Position numbers and translations under genes: made by a program. Below, piece by piece: positions 8,512-14,804 of a stretch of 22,339 bases of DNA (positions are counted from its first letter, which is position 1; every line of letters begins with the position of its first letter). The notes under the pieces were generated by a model. The model saw only the letters and a list, made by a program, of their open reading frames with translations, did not search any database and was not told where the DNA came from. Source of the DNA: RH-AL1 sp050013235. GTDB taxonomy: Bacteria > Pseudomonadota > Alphaproteobacteria > Rhizobiales > Beijerinckiaceae. The stretch covers positions 1 through 22,339 of the forward strand of contig JBEKFQ010000053.1 of the NCBI GenBank assembly GCA_050013235.1. Reading direction: 5' to 3'.

Positions 8512-8741
8512 CACGCAACGCGCAAGACGGGATGATCGCTTTGGCGGGCGGCATATTCGAGCGCCGCGGTAATGTCTCCGGGCTCAAGAAAAGAATAGTC
8601 CTCGAGGATTTCTTCGCGGCTAGCTCCGGAGGCCAGCAGATCGAGGATGTCCTTCACGCGAATGCGCAACCCGCGAATGCAAGGCCGGCCTCCGCATTGT
8701 GTTGGATCGGCTGATATGCGGTGCATCTCGCTCATGGTCAT
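8511..8741 (-). CDS. DUF433 antitoxin-like protein
   Basis: The protein has about 76 residues: MSEMHRISADPTQCGGRPCIRG, LRIRVKDILDLLASGASREEIL and YSFLEPGDITAALEYAA. This is the full DUF433 pattern, a small winged-helix-like DNA-binding domain found beside DUF5615 or PIN toxins as a presumed antitoxin and autorepressor. The GGRPCIRG and DILDLLASGAS motifs are intact. ATG at 8741 or 8735 is possible; a TTG at 8750 is less likely. Its stop shares a base with the start of the toxin gene. The region just upstream is AT-rich and would hold the promoter. With the toxin frameshifted, this gene is an orphan antitoxin if the sequence is right. Confidence 0.85.
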   Translation of the reverse strand: MTMSEMHRISADPTQCGGRPCIRGLRIRVKDILDLLASGASREEILEDYSFLEPGDITAALEYAARQSDHPVLRVA

Positions 8742-8792
8742 TGCCCACAAATTTTACAACTAAAAAAATTCTACCATTATCCTCGGTCTTTT

Positions 8793-8810
8793 GCACGGCG
8801 GCAGCCGTGC
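8793..8810. other. perfect hairpin between the TA locus and the cupin gene
   Basis: GCACGGC and GCCGTGC form a 7-bp perfect inverted repeat around GGCA in the 189-base divergent region. There is no T run on either side, so an operator is more likely than a terminator. The surrounding region (8750-8790 and 8870-8895) is AT-rich, as expected for two divergent promoters. Confidence 0.35.
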
Positions 8811-8930
8811 TCGCTCGGAATACGGGCCCAGATAACTTGTGCCATTGCCACATCCGTCTTTCCGAGGGTTCATTATAGACATAAATAGAATTTGAAAAAC
8901 CATGAGCGACCTTCTGCCCCGGAGCCAACC

Positions 8931-9407
8931 ATGACAGACCACCACAGCCACGATCATCACCCCTGGAAACACGATGGCGTGCGCGTCGTGCCTGGCAATC
9001 AGCTCGATCCCAATACGGCGCAGACGCCCGGCATGGATCGCAAAGCGGCGATTAATTTCGCGCGGGTGGGCGCGCAAAAGCTTTGGGCCGGAACGGTTGT
9101 CATCCATCCCAATGCCAAGACTGGCGCCCATCATCACGGCCACCTCGAAAGCGTGATCTATATTATCAAGGGCAAGGCACGGATGCGCTGGGGCGAAAAG
9201 CTCGAATTTACCGCCGAGGCCGGGCCGGGCGATTTCATCTTCGTCCCGCCCTATGTGCCCCATCAAGAAATCAATGCCAGCCGGGACGAGATTCTCGAAT
9301 GCGTGCTGGTGCGCTCGGACGGCGAGGCGGTGGCGATCAATCTCGATATCGAGCCGGTCGAAAAACCGGAGAACGTGCTTTGGATCGACCCCACTCATCC
9401 CGGTTGA
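8931..9407 (+). CDS. cupin-domain protein with His-rich N-terminus
   Basis: This single-domain cupin has 158 residues. Motif 1 is GAHHHGHLESVIYIIKG (about 66-81), with His and Glu73 positioned to bind a metal. Motif 2 is GDFIFVPPYVPHQEIN with His111. The beta-barrel would hold one divalent metal. The N-terminus MTDHHSHDHHPW is unusually rich in histidine and could bind a second metal, though no transport gene is nearby. No signal peptide is seen. ATG at 8931 is chosen because GGAG lies 6 bases upstream; a TTG at 8892 has no such support. The enzymatic role is unknown: cupins include dioxygenases, isomerases and sensory proteins. It stands alone, divergent from the DUF433 gene. Confidence 0.85.
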   Translation: MTDHHSHDHHPWKHDGVRVVPGNQLDPNTAQTPGMDRKAAINFARVGAQKLWAGTVVIHPNAKTGAHHHGHLESVIYIIKGKARMRWGEKLEFTAEAGPGDFIFVPPYVPHQEINASRDEILECVLVRSDGEAVAINLDIEPVEKPENVLWIDPTHPG

Positions 9408-9634
9408 GGCGGCAGCGGGCGAAGACCATGTCTTGGGGCGGGGTCATTCTTGCCGGCACAAGTTTATTTAAGAAAGACATAAGAGGAAAATAAGTTCCAG
9501 ATAAGAAACCACTCAAATCAACCGTTCTGTTGGCGATCTAGACAAGTCGCCGCAAATAGATAGATAGAAAGCCGCGCGAAATTAATTCGCGCGTTATAAA
9601 ACGCTCGCCAAACCGGCGGTGAGGGAGAAAACCA
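9408..9634 (+). promoter_or_regulatory. intergenic region with AT-rich promoter zone and palindrome
   Basis: No gene was found in these 227 bases. The region is AT-rich, with a small tandem ATAG run near 9557-9567. At 9573-9593 two 8-base arms (CGCGCGAA and TTCGCGCG) flank ATTAA, a strong palindrome about 40 bases before the exported SRPBCC gene. It has no T run, so an operator or a 5'-end mRNA hairpin is more likely than a terminator. GAGGGAG just before 9635 is a good ribosome binding site. Confidence 0.45.
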
Positions 9635-10117
9635 ATGCGGATGATTACGATTTTGGCTGCGGCGGCACTTGTTGGCGCGGGAACGGCGGCGGCTCAAGCG
9701 GCCTCGGTAACGAAAAGCATCGATGTCAACGCTCCGCCCGCCGCGGTCTGGGAGGCGATCGGCCCGTTCTGCTCGATCAAGGATTGGCACCCCGCCATCG
9801 GCCAGTGCACCACCGACGGCAAGACCCCTCCGGCCCGCACGCTCGTCACCAAGGACGGCAAGGCGACGTTCGTAGAGACCGAAACCGCCCGCGACGACAA
9901 GGCCGACACCTACTCCTACAAGATCGATTCGAGCCCGCTGCCGCTCACCGGATATGTCTCGACCATTTCCGTAGCCGCCAATGCTACGGGTGGCTCGACC
10001 ATTAAATGGACCAGCACGTTCACACCGGCCTCCGGCAAGGACGATGCGGCATCCGACGCGGTCGGTGGCATCTATCAAGGCGGCCTCGACGCCATCAAGG
10101 CCAAATTCGCGAAGTAA
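9635..10117 (+). CDS. exported SRPBCC (START-like) protein
   Basis: This protein has 160 residues. The first 21 form a Sec signal peptide (MRMITILAAAALVGAGTAAA, then QA before ASVTK), so the mature protein is periplasmic. The remainder fits the polyketide-cyclase/SRPBCC fold: SIDVNAPPAAVWEAIGPFCSIKDWHPAI at the start, a central ARTLVTKDGKATFVET strand pair, STIKWTSTFTP, and a C-terminal helix YQGGLDAIKAKF that closes the hydrophobic pocket. Such proteins bind hydrophobic ligands; exported versions are mostly uncharacterised. The DUF3574 gene follows 8 bases after its stop, so the two probably form an operon that ends at the hairpin at 10553-10617. The ligand cannot be predicted. Confidence 0.85.
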   Translation: MRMITILAAAALVGAGTAAAQAASVTKSIDVNAPPAAVWEAIGPFCSIKDWHPAIGQCTTDGKTPPARTLVTKDGKATFVETETARDDKADTYSYKIDSSPLPLTGYVSTISVAANATGGSTIKWTSTFTPASGKDDAASDAVGGIYQGGLDAIKAKFAK

Positions 10118-10125
10118 ATCTCGCG

Positions 10126-10554
10126 ATGCGAGGTTATGCTGGCGGTTGTTTGGGGCTGCTGCTATGTCTGCCGGGGCCCATAGGCCTGGCAGACCAAGCC
10201 TCCTCTTCGCGAGAAGCGGTATCGGGTCCTGCCTGCCGCCCGGGTTCGAAGCTTTTCGCCCGCGCCGAACTTTATTTCGGCGCGGGCGGCTCGAGACATG
10301 CGGCGGCCTGGCGCGGCTTTTTGGCGCAAGTGGTGACGCCGCGCTTTCCCGATGGGTTCACCGTGCTCGACGGCGCCGGCCAATGGCGCGGCCCCCGCGG
10401 ACTCGTGCGCGAAGCCTCGCATGTCCTGGTCATTTTCCACGAGCCCGGCGCGGGGACGGATCAAGCGCTCGAAGCGATCCGCGCCGCCTATAAGGCACGG
10501 TTCCGGCAGCAATCGGTCTTGCGCGCGGATAGCACGGCTTGCGTGTCGTTTTAG
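10126..10554 (+). CDS. DUF3574 protein, exported
   Basis: This 142-residue protein has a hydrophobic N-terminus (about 5-22), probably a signal peptide. The DUF3574 signature follows: ARAELYFGAG, then VVTPRFPDGFTVLDGAGQWRG, VREASHVLVIFHE and YKARFRQQSVLRADSTACVSF at the end. The family is found in periplasmic or lipoprotein contexts and has no established function. A Cys inside the leader lacks a clear lipobox. ATG at 10126 lies 8 bases after the SRPBCC stop, so the two are likely co-transcribed. The TAG stop is formed by the first bases of repeat copy 1, so the repeat sits exactly at the gene end and may have replaced the native stop. The family conservation up to ACVSF suggests little or nothing was lost. 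Confidence 0.85.
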   Translation: MRGYAGGCLGLLLCLPGPIGLADQASSSREAVSGPACRPGSKLFARAELYFGAGGSRHAAAWRGFLAQVVTPRFPDGFTVLDGAGQWRGPRGLVREASHVLVIFHEPGAGTDQALEAIRAAYKARFRQQSVLRADSTACVSF

Positions 10555-10677
10555 AGCGAGTTCTCATTGCTTTGGTGGCATCACCAAAGCAATGAGAACT
10601 CGCTCTCTGTTTTTTTTAAGAGGCGGGAACATGTCCTCGATCGAAAAAGTCTGCAACTTTTTCGCGACATGCTCTAG
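10551..10677. repeat. composite palindromic repeat, copy 1 (blocks B and A)
   Basis: Block B (10553-10606) has two perfect 25-base arms around GCAT. Block A (about 10629-10677) has ATGTC / GACAT outer arms and an inner GAAAAAGT-N5-ACTTTTTC hairpin. Read in reverse complement it aligns end to end with copy 3 at 16881-16998, including the A-rich linker. Copies 2 and 4 match parts of it. No coding frame is seen, so it is a non-autonomous palindromic element of the REP/BIME kind. Confidence 0.85.
10553..10617 (+). terminator. long perfect hairpin terminator formed by block B
   Basis: The 25-bp perfect stem of repeat copy 1 is followed by CTG and a run of eight T. It directly follows the DUF3574 stop codon and should end the SRPBCC-DUF3574 transcript. 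The terminator is thus supplied by a repeat element. Confidence 0.8.
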
Positions 10678-10778
10678 CCTGAAACGGTTTCGGCAAGACC
10701 GGCCGCTTCGCTTCACGCCGCGCGGCTGATGCAAGCGGGGAAGCTTGACGCCCCCGCGCCCGCGTGTTCCTAACTTCC

Positions 10779-11387
10779 ATGGCGATCACAACACTGTCCC
10801 GGCGCGGCGGCCACCAATGGAGCCTGCCAAATATCCTGACCTATGGCCGGGTCGTGGCCGTGCCGGTTGTCGTGACCTGCCTCTATTGGTCGGAGATCGA
10901 TACGATGCGCTGGGTCGCGCTCGGTCTCTATGCGTTGGCGGCGATCACGGATTTTTTCGATGGCTATCTCGCCCGCGCGTGGTCGCAGCAGTCGGCCCTC
11001 GGGCAAATGCTCGACCCCATCGCCGACAAGCTCCTCGTCGCGGCGGTTCTCTTCATGCTGGTCGCCGACCGGACCATCTCGGGTCTCTCCATCGCGGCGG
11101 CGATCGTCATCCTGTGCCGGGAGATTTTGGTCTCCGGCCTGCGGGAATTCCTGGCCGATCTGAAAGTCTCGATCCCGGTCAGCCGCGTCGCCAAATGGAA
11201 GACGACGTTGCAACTCGTCGCGCTCGGCTTTCTCATCGCGGGGCCCGCGGGCGATAAATTGCTCCCCAAAAACACGGAAATCGGCCATATTCTGTTGTGG
11301 ATCGCGGCCTTGCTCACGATTTATACCGGCCTCGATTATCTCCGGTCCGGAATCCGGCACATTTTGGAGACAGAGGCGAAAGCGTGA
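10779..11387 (+). CDS. pgsA: CDP-diacylglycerol-glycerol-3-phosphate 3-phosphatidyltransferase
   Basis: This 202-residue inner-membrane enzyme makes phosphatidylglycerophosphate, the first committed step to phosphatidylglycerol and cardiolipin. The CDP-alcohol phosphotransferase motif D-x2-DG-x2-AR-x8-G-x3-D-x3-D is complete: Asp58, Asp61, Gly62, Ala65, Arg66, Gly75, Asp79 and Asp83. Several hydrophobic segments surround it, and the N-terminal SLPNILTYGR is typical of PgsA. ATG at 10779 is used; a GTG at 10764 would add five residues, and neither has a clear ribosome binding site. The last four bases overlap the moaD start (GTGA). pgsA-moaD-moaE is a common rhizobial order, usually with uvrC just before pgsA; uvrC is absent here, where repeat copy 1 and a DUF3574 gene lie upstream. 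Confidence 0.95.
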   Translation: MAITTLSRRGGHQWSLPNILTYGRVVAVPVVVTCLYWSEIDTMRWVALGLYALAAITDFFDGYLARAWSQQSALGQMLDPIADKLLVAAVLFMLVADRTISGLSIAAAIVILCREILVSGLREFLADLKVSIPVSRVAKWKTTLQLVALGFLIAGPAGDKLLPKNTEIGHILLWIAALLTIYTGLDYLRSGIRHILETEAKA

Positions 11388-11635
11388 AAGCCGTCTATTT
11401 TGCCTGGGTGCGTGAGCGCATCGGCATTCCTCAGGAAATTTTGGATCCGCCGCCCGAGGTGGTCACCGCGCGCGACCTGATCGCTTGGCTGCGCACGCGC
11501 GGCGAGGGCTACGAACACGCCTTCGAGAATAGCGCCACGATCCGCGTCGCCATCGACCGGGTGCATGCCAAACATGATGCGGAAATTGCCGGGGCGCGGG
11601 AAGTGGCTTTCTTTCCACCGATGACGGGCGGGTGA
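11384..11635 (+). CDS. moaD: molybdopterin synthase sulfur carrier subunit MoaD
   Basis: This 83-residue beta-grasp protein carries the sulfur for molybdopterin. The C-terminus ends PPMTGG, with the double glycine that is adenylated by MoeB and converted to a thiocarboxylate. VKAVYFAWVRERIG at the start and VHAKHDAEIAGAREVAFFPP near the end are typical. The GTG start overlaps the pgsA stop by four bases, and the TGA stop overlaps the moaE ATG, so translation is coupled on both sides. Its partner MoaE follows directly; the two form the heterotetrameric molybdopterin synthase that converts precursor Z (cPMP). No other molybdenum cofactor gene is in the window. Confidence 0.95.
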   Translation: MKAVYFAWVRERIGIPQEILDPPPEVVTARDLIAWLRTRGEGYEHAFENSATIRVAIDRVHAKHDAEIAGAREVAFFPPMTGG

Positions 11636-12108
11636 TGGCGGGCCTTCGCGCCACGATCCGCGTGCAGGCCGAGCCTTTCGATGTGGCGGCCGAGAGCGCT
11701 GCCTTGACGGCGGGGCGCCGGGATCTCGGCGCCGTCGTGAGCTTCACGGGCCTGTGCCGGGACGAGGACGGGCGGCTGGCGGCGCTGGAAATCGAACATT
11801 ATCCCGGCATGGCCGAGGCCGAGATCGCCAGGGTTGCCGCGCAAGCCGAGGCGCGCTGGCCGCTCGGGGGCTTGTGCATCGTGCATCGCCACGGCCTGAT
11901 CGCGCCGGGCGAGCCGATTGTCCTGGTGGTGACCGCCAGCCGCCACCGCGCCGCCGCCTTCGAGGCCGCCTGTTTCCTCATGGATTATTTGAAGACCAGC
12001 GCGCCGTTCTGGAAAAAAGAGCATTTCGCGGATGGGACGGCGGGCGATTGGGTCGCGGCCAAAGCCGCCGACGAGGCCGCGGCCGGGCGTTGGGACAGCG
12101 AGGGCTAG
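11635..12108 (+). CDS. moaE: molybdopterin synthase catalytic subunit MoaE
   Basis: This protein of about 157 residues is the catalytic partner of MoaD and inserts two sulfurs into precursor Z. Family signatures are GAVVSFTGLCRDEDG, LEIEHYPGMAEAEI, a central IVHRHGLIAPGEPIVLV with the conserved His-Arg-His-Gly, SRHRAAAFEAACFLMDYLKT, and the catalytic lysines in PFWKKEHF. ATG at 11635 shares a base with the moaD stop; a GTG at 11632 is the alternative. The TAG stop at 12106-12108 is at the edge of repeat copy 2, which fills the whole space to the stop of the convergent MFS gene. Confidence 0.95.
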   Translation: MAGLRATIRVQAEPFDVAAESAALTAGRRDLGAVVSFTGLCRDEDGRLAALEIEHYPGMAEAEIARVAAQAEARWPLGGLCIVHRHGLIAPGEPIVLVVTASRHRAAAFEAACFLMDYLKTSAPFWKKEHFADGTAGDWVAAKAADEAAAGRWDSEG

Positions 12109-12181
12109 CGCTCTTATAATCAGGAGTTCGGGCATGCCCTTGATCGAAAAAGTCTGCAACTTTTTCGGGGCATGCTCTAAT
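12106..12181. repeat. composite palindromic repeat, copy 2 (mainly block A)
   Basis: It holds the same GAAAAAGT-N5-ACTTTTTC inner hairpin as copies 1 and 3, with GGGCATG / CATGCTCTA-type outer ends, then a shortened linker and a remnant AGAGCG of block B. It fills the 68 bases between two convergent genes. One edge gives the TAG of the MFS gene, and the moaE TAG touches the other. The hairpin with T-rich arms may end transcription from both sides. Confidence 0.85.
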
Positions 12182-13382
12182 CCTTGCGTTGCTCCGTGGC
12201 GAAATAGACCAAGGCGATCAGCGGAAACACTAGGCCCGCGAAACAGACGGCGGTCCATCCGCCGAGGGTTAGGGCATAGCCCGAAATGAACGAGCCAAAA
12301 CTGCCGCCGGCAAAGAACATCGCGAGATAGAGCCCATTGAGCCGTCCGCGGACTTCGGCGCCGGCCGCGAAAATGGCGTGTTGCCCCGTCACCAGATTGG
12401 CGGCGCCGGCCAGATCGAGGATCAGAGCCGCCGCTAAAAGAAGCGGCCAGGAGACCGCGAGGCCCCCGGCCATGGCGACGAGGAAGGCCAAGACCGCGCC
12501 GCCCAGCGAAAGCAGCGTCACGAGATGCGTTTGGCCCCGGTCGGCCGCGCGCCCGGCATAGGGCGACACGAGGGCCCCGGCGGCGCCCGCCAAGGCGAAA
12601 AGACCAATCCCGGCCTGGCTGAAGCCAAACCCAGGGCCGGACAAGACCAAGGGGACCACCGTCCAAAACAGGCTGAACCCCGCGAAAAGGCTGGCTTGAT
12701 AGGCCCCGCGCCGTTGCAAAATCTTGGTTTTCAGCAGCAGCGGCCCCAACGAGCCGATGGCCGCGAGATAGGGCATGCCGTGAGGCCGGCGCCGCGGCAG
12801 AACGCGCCAGAGAAAGGCCGAGAGCACGGCAATCGCCACGGCGGAAAGGGCGAAGATGGTGCGATGGGTGGCGAAATGGGCCGCGAAGCTCGAAGCCGGA
12901 CGCGAGAGCATGATGCCGAATAACAGGCCGCTCACGACATTGCCGACGGTATGCCCACGGGTCGCGTCCGGCGCCAAATGCCCGGCGAAAGGCACGATAA
13001 TCTGCACCACGCTGCTGGTCACGCCCACCAAGACCGAGGCGGCCATGAATAAAAGAGCATTTGGCGCCAAGGCCAGCGCCGCCAAGGCCAAAACCAGCAA
13101 GGCCAGCAGGCCCACGATGAGCCGGCGGTTCTCCAGAATATCGGCGAGCGGCACCGCGAGCAGAAGCCCGGCGGCATAGCCAAGCTGGGTCACCATGACG
13201 AACAGACCCGCCGAGGCCGCCGGCATGCCGTAATCACCGGCGATGAGCCCGGCGACAGGTTGCACGTAATAAAGATTGGCGACCGTGACGCCGCACGCCA
13301 GGGCAAGGACGAAGGTGAGAGCGGACGAAATCGAGGGACCGGCCGCGCCGTCGAGGGCGGCGGAGCGAGAGAATTGTGTCAT
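12177..13382 (-). CDS. MFS transporter, drug-efflux-like
   Basis: This 401-residue major facilitator has about twelve hydrophobic segments. The first reads LTFVLALACGVTVANLYYVQPVAGLI, a sequence typical of the DHA1-type MFS carriers. A charged loop after helix 6 (RVLPRRRPHG) splits it into two halves, and the loop AGRAADRGQTH in the second half resembles motif A. Such carriers export drugs or metabolites with protons; the substrate cannot be told. ATG at 13382 is used because the conserved part starts soon after; in-frame starts further upstream add a poorly supported 30 residues. The last codons (QRKD) are followed by a TAG made by the edge of repeat copy 2. No regulator gene is adjacent, and it stands alone. 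Confidence 0.88.
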   Translation of the reverse strand: MTQFSRSAALDGAAGPSISSALTFVLALACGVTVANLYYVQPVAGLIAGDYGMPAASAGLFVMVTQLGYAAGLLLAVPLADILENRRLIVGLLALLVLALAALALAPNALLFMAASVLVGVTSSVVQIIVPFAGHLAPDATRGHTVGNVVSGLLFGIMLSRPASSFAAHFATHRTIFALSAVAIAVLSAFLWRVLPRRRPHGMPYLAAIGSLGPLLLKTKILQRRGAYQASLFAGFSLFWTVVPLVLSGPGFGFSQAGIGLFALAGAAGALVSPYAGRAADRGQTHLVTLLSLGGAVLAFLVAMAGGLAVSWPLLLAAALILDLAGAANLVTGQHAIFAAGAEVRGRLNGLYLAMFFAGGSFGSFISGYALTLGGWTAVCFAGLVFPLIALVYFATEQRKD

Positions 13383-13542
13383 GGAAATCGCAACTCTGCT
13401 TGCGCTAGAGGGTTTAGGAAGGCGCTTCACAGAGAGGAGCGCCGCAACTAATTGTGCGGCACTTATAGACACTGGTCCATGCCGTGCGCTTCATGTAAAA
13501 TAGCAAAGCAGACCCGGCAAAATGGCAGAGGCCGGCCAAGAT
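13383..13542. other. divergent intergenic region, MFS to DUF1674
   Basis: No gene is seen. An inverted repeat GCCGCA / TGCGGC with an 8-base AT-rich spacer (about 13441-13460) could be an operator for the MFS gene, whose promoter should lie here. The region runs into repeat copy 4. Confidence 0.35.
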
Positions 13543-13634
13543 CGCGCTTTTCCACTTGGAAAGCGCCCTCTTTATAAGACGTTAGAGCATTTTCTCGACC
13601 ACGAGAGCGTGCAGCTTTTGGGGGAATGCCCTAA
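13543..13634. repeat. composite palindromic repeat, copy 4 (diverged, blocks B and A)
   Basis: GCGCTTTTCCA / TGGAAAGCGC forms a short block-B-like hairpin. The linker CTCTTTATAAG and then TTAGAGCAT match copy 3 read in reverse. Block A here has lost the GAAAAAGT hairpin but keeps outer ends (TTAGAGCATT and GAATGCCCTAA) and spacing. It is an old member of the family, about 35 bases before the DUF1674 start. Confidence 0.65.
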
Positions 13635-13668
13635 ATCGATAAAAGGCAGATCAATTGGGAATCGAGCC

Positions 13669-13887
13669 ATGAGCGGATTGAGAGAAGACACCGCCGTCGG
13701 CGCCAAGGCGCCGGAAACAGCTAAACGCGTGCTGACGCCGCAAGCCGAACGCGCGCTCGCCGAGGCCGCCGCGCGGCGGCAGGCGCGTGAGCAGGAGGTG
13801 CGCGCAAAAGAATTCAGTGGCCGCGACGGTCCCGAACCCGTGCGCTACGGCGACTGGGAGGTCAAGGGAATCGCGACGGATTTTTGA
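13669..13887 (+). CDS. DUF1674 / SDHAF4-like succinate dehydrogenase assembly factor
   Basis: The protein has 72 residues. The C-terminal 25 (EFSGRDGPEPVRYGDWEVKGIATDF) carry the invariant DUF1674 block. The N-terminal two thirds is Ala/Arg/Glu-rich and probably a helix. The eukaryotic member SDHAF4 binds the flavinylated SdhA subunit and helps it join SdhB; the bacterial ones are presumed to do the same in the cytoplasm. No sdh genes are in the window. The ATG at 13669 is preferred; an upstream in-frame start at 13522 would translate repeat copy 4 and is not credible. It is convergent with the rplT terminator. Confidence 0.85.
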   Translation: MSGLREDTAVGAKAPETAKRVLTPQAERALAEAAARRQAREQEVRAKEFSGRDGPEPVRYGDWEVKGIATDF

Positions 13888-13900
13888 TCGTGCGACCCAT

Positions 13901-13943
13901 AAAAAAAACGCCCCGGAGCCTGTCGAACACAGGCTCCGGGGCG
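13901..13943 (-). terminator. strong intrinsic terminator of infC-rpmI-rplT
   Basis: A 15-bp GC-rich perfect stem (CGCCCCGGAGCCTGT with ACAGGCTCCGGGGCG) has a 5-base loop. On the minus strand it is followed by eight T. It lies 35 bases after the rplT stop. The poorer A/T balance on the other side suggests it acts mainly on the ribosomal operon. Confidence 0.92.
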
Positions 13944-13977
13944 AGGAAACAATAAAAAGCCGGAGCGATCCGTCTGA

Positions 13978-14349
13978 TTAGGCCGTCGCAGCCGCTGGCA
14001 AGGCGCTCTTGGCCTTTTCGACGATCGTCTTGAAGGCTTCCGGCTCGCGAATCGCGAGATCGGAGAGAACCTTGCGGTCGATTTCGATCCCGGCCTTGGC
14101 GAGCCCGTCGATGAAGCGGGAATAGGTCAGGCCCAATTCGCGCACGGCGGCATTGAGGCGCTGGATCCACAAAGCACGGAACACGCGCTTCTTGGCGCGG
14201 CGGTCGCGCGTGGCATATTGCATCGAGCGATCGACAGCCGCCTTGGCGGTGCGGATCGTATTCTTGCGACGGCCGTAAAAGCCCTTCGCGGCATTCAAAG
14301 TCTTCTTGTGCTTGGCGTGCGATGTGACGCCGCGTTTGACGCGAGCCAT
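13978..14349 (-). CDS. rplT: 50S ribosomal protein L20
   Basis: This 123-residue basic protein binds 23S rRNA early in large-subunit assembly. MARVKRGVTSHAKHKKTLNAAKGFYGRRKN is the classical start, followed by RDRRAKKRVFRALWIQRLNAAVRELGLTYSRFI and the C-terminal globular part IDRKVLSDLAIREPEAF. The short alanine-rich tail is usual in alphaproteobacteria. It lies 45 bases after rpmI and is the last gene before the strong terminator. In E. coli and Bacillus L20 represses its own operon by binding mRNA; whether that happens here is not shown. pheS-pheT, often found next, are absent. Confidence 0.98.
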   Translation of the reverse strand: MARVKRGVTSHAKHKKTLNAAKGFYGRRKNTIRTAKAAVDRSMQYATRDRRAKKRVFRALWIQRLNAAVRELGLTYSRFIDGLAKAGIEIDRKVLSDLAIREPEAFKTIVEKAKSALPAAATA

Positions 14350-14394
14350 GGTGATCTCCTAAAAAACGGGGTGAGTGGCGGAGCGGAAGTTGCT

Positions 14395-14595
14395 TCAGCC
14401 GTTGGGCAGGAAGTACTTCTTGACGTTGTCGCCATCGGTCTTGAACAAAACATTGGTGCCGCGAAGATTGCGGATTTGCTTGTTCGTCCGTTTGATCATG
14501 CCATGGCGCTTGCCGGCTTGCGCATAGATGACTTTGCCGGTGCCTGTGATTTTAAAGCGCTTCGCAGCGCCCGATTTCGTCTTCAGCTTGGGCAT
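14395..14595 (-). CDS. rpmI: 50S ribosomal protein L35
   Basis: This 66-residue basic ribosomal protein starts MPKLKTKSGAAKRFKITGTGK. It continues through the conserved KRHGMIKRTNKQIRNLRGT and ends VKKYFLPNG. Length is standard. It lies between infC and rplT in the usual order, but a 209-base gap with two hairpins separates it from infC, so its expression may be tuned by attenuation or by its own promoter. GGAG-like bases precede the ATG at 14595. Confidence 0.98.
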   Translation of the reverse strand: MPKLKTKSGAAKRFKITGTGKVIYAQAGKRHGMIKRTNKQIRNLRGTNVLFKTDGDNVKKYFLPNG

Positions 14596-14715
14596 TTTGC
14601 TCTCCGTGGGGTTCTGAGGCCCCTCTTGAATGCCGTCGGCGACGCCAGCGCGTTGCCTTACGTTATAGGACCGGACATACGTCCTTTCGAGACGAAAACC
14701 CGGTCGAAACGAGCG

Positions 14716-14753
14716 AAAAAACCGCCACGGCAGCCCTTGATGGCCGGGCGGTT
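14716..14753 (-). terminator. terminator or attenuator between infC and rpmI
   Basis: On the minus strand AACCGCC and GGCGGTT pair, an inner CGGC/GCCG pair extends the stem, and TTTTTT follows. It sits inside the operon, 51 bases after infC and 120 before rpmI. It could fully stop the infC transcript or act as a read-through attenuator. Confidence 0.6.
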
Positions 14754-14763
14754 CGGTTTAGGA

Positions 14764-14788
14764 GCGCGGTCCTTACATGTGACCGCGC
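14764..14788 (-). other. second hairpin just after infC
   Basis: GCGCGGTC and GACCGCGC form a perfect 8-bp stem with a 9-base loop, starting 16 bases after the infC stop. No T run follows, so it is not itself a terminator. With the next hairpin it makes a two-stem structure in the infC-rpmI spacer. Confidence 0.5.
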
Positions 14789-14804
14789 CAAAAGACAAGA
14801 ACAT

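Noticed and set aside
11509..12666. 385-residue minus-strand open frame across moaE and the MFS end
   Set aside because: It crosses repeat copy 2 and two well-supported genes and has no domain.
13522..13668. Longer start for the DUF1674 protein
   Set aside because: The extra 49 codons translate the diverged repeat copy 4 and have no family support.
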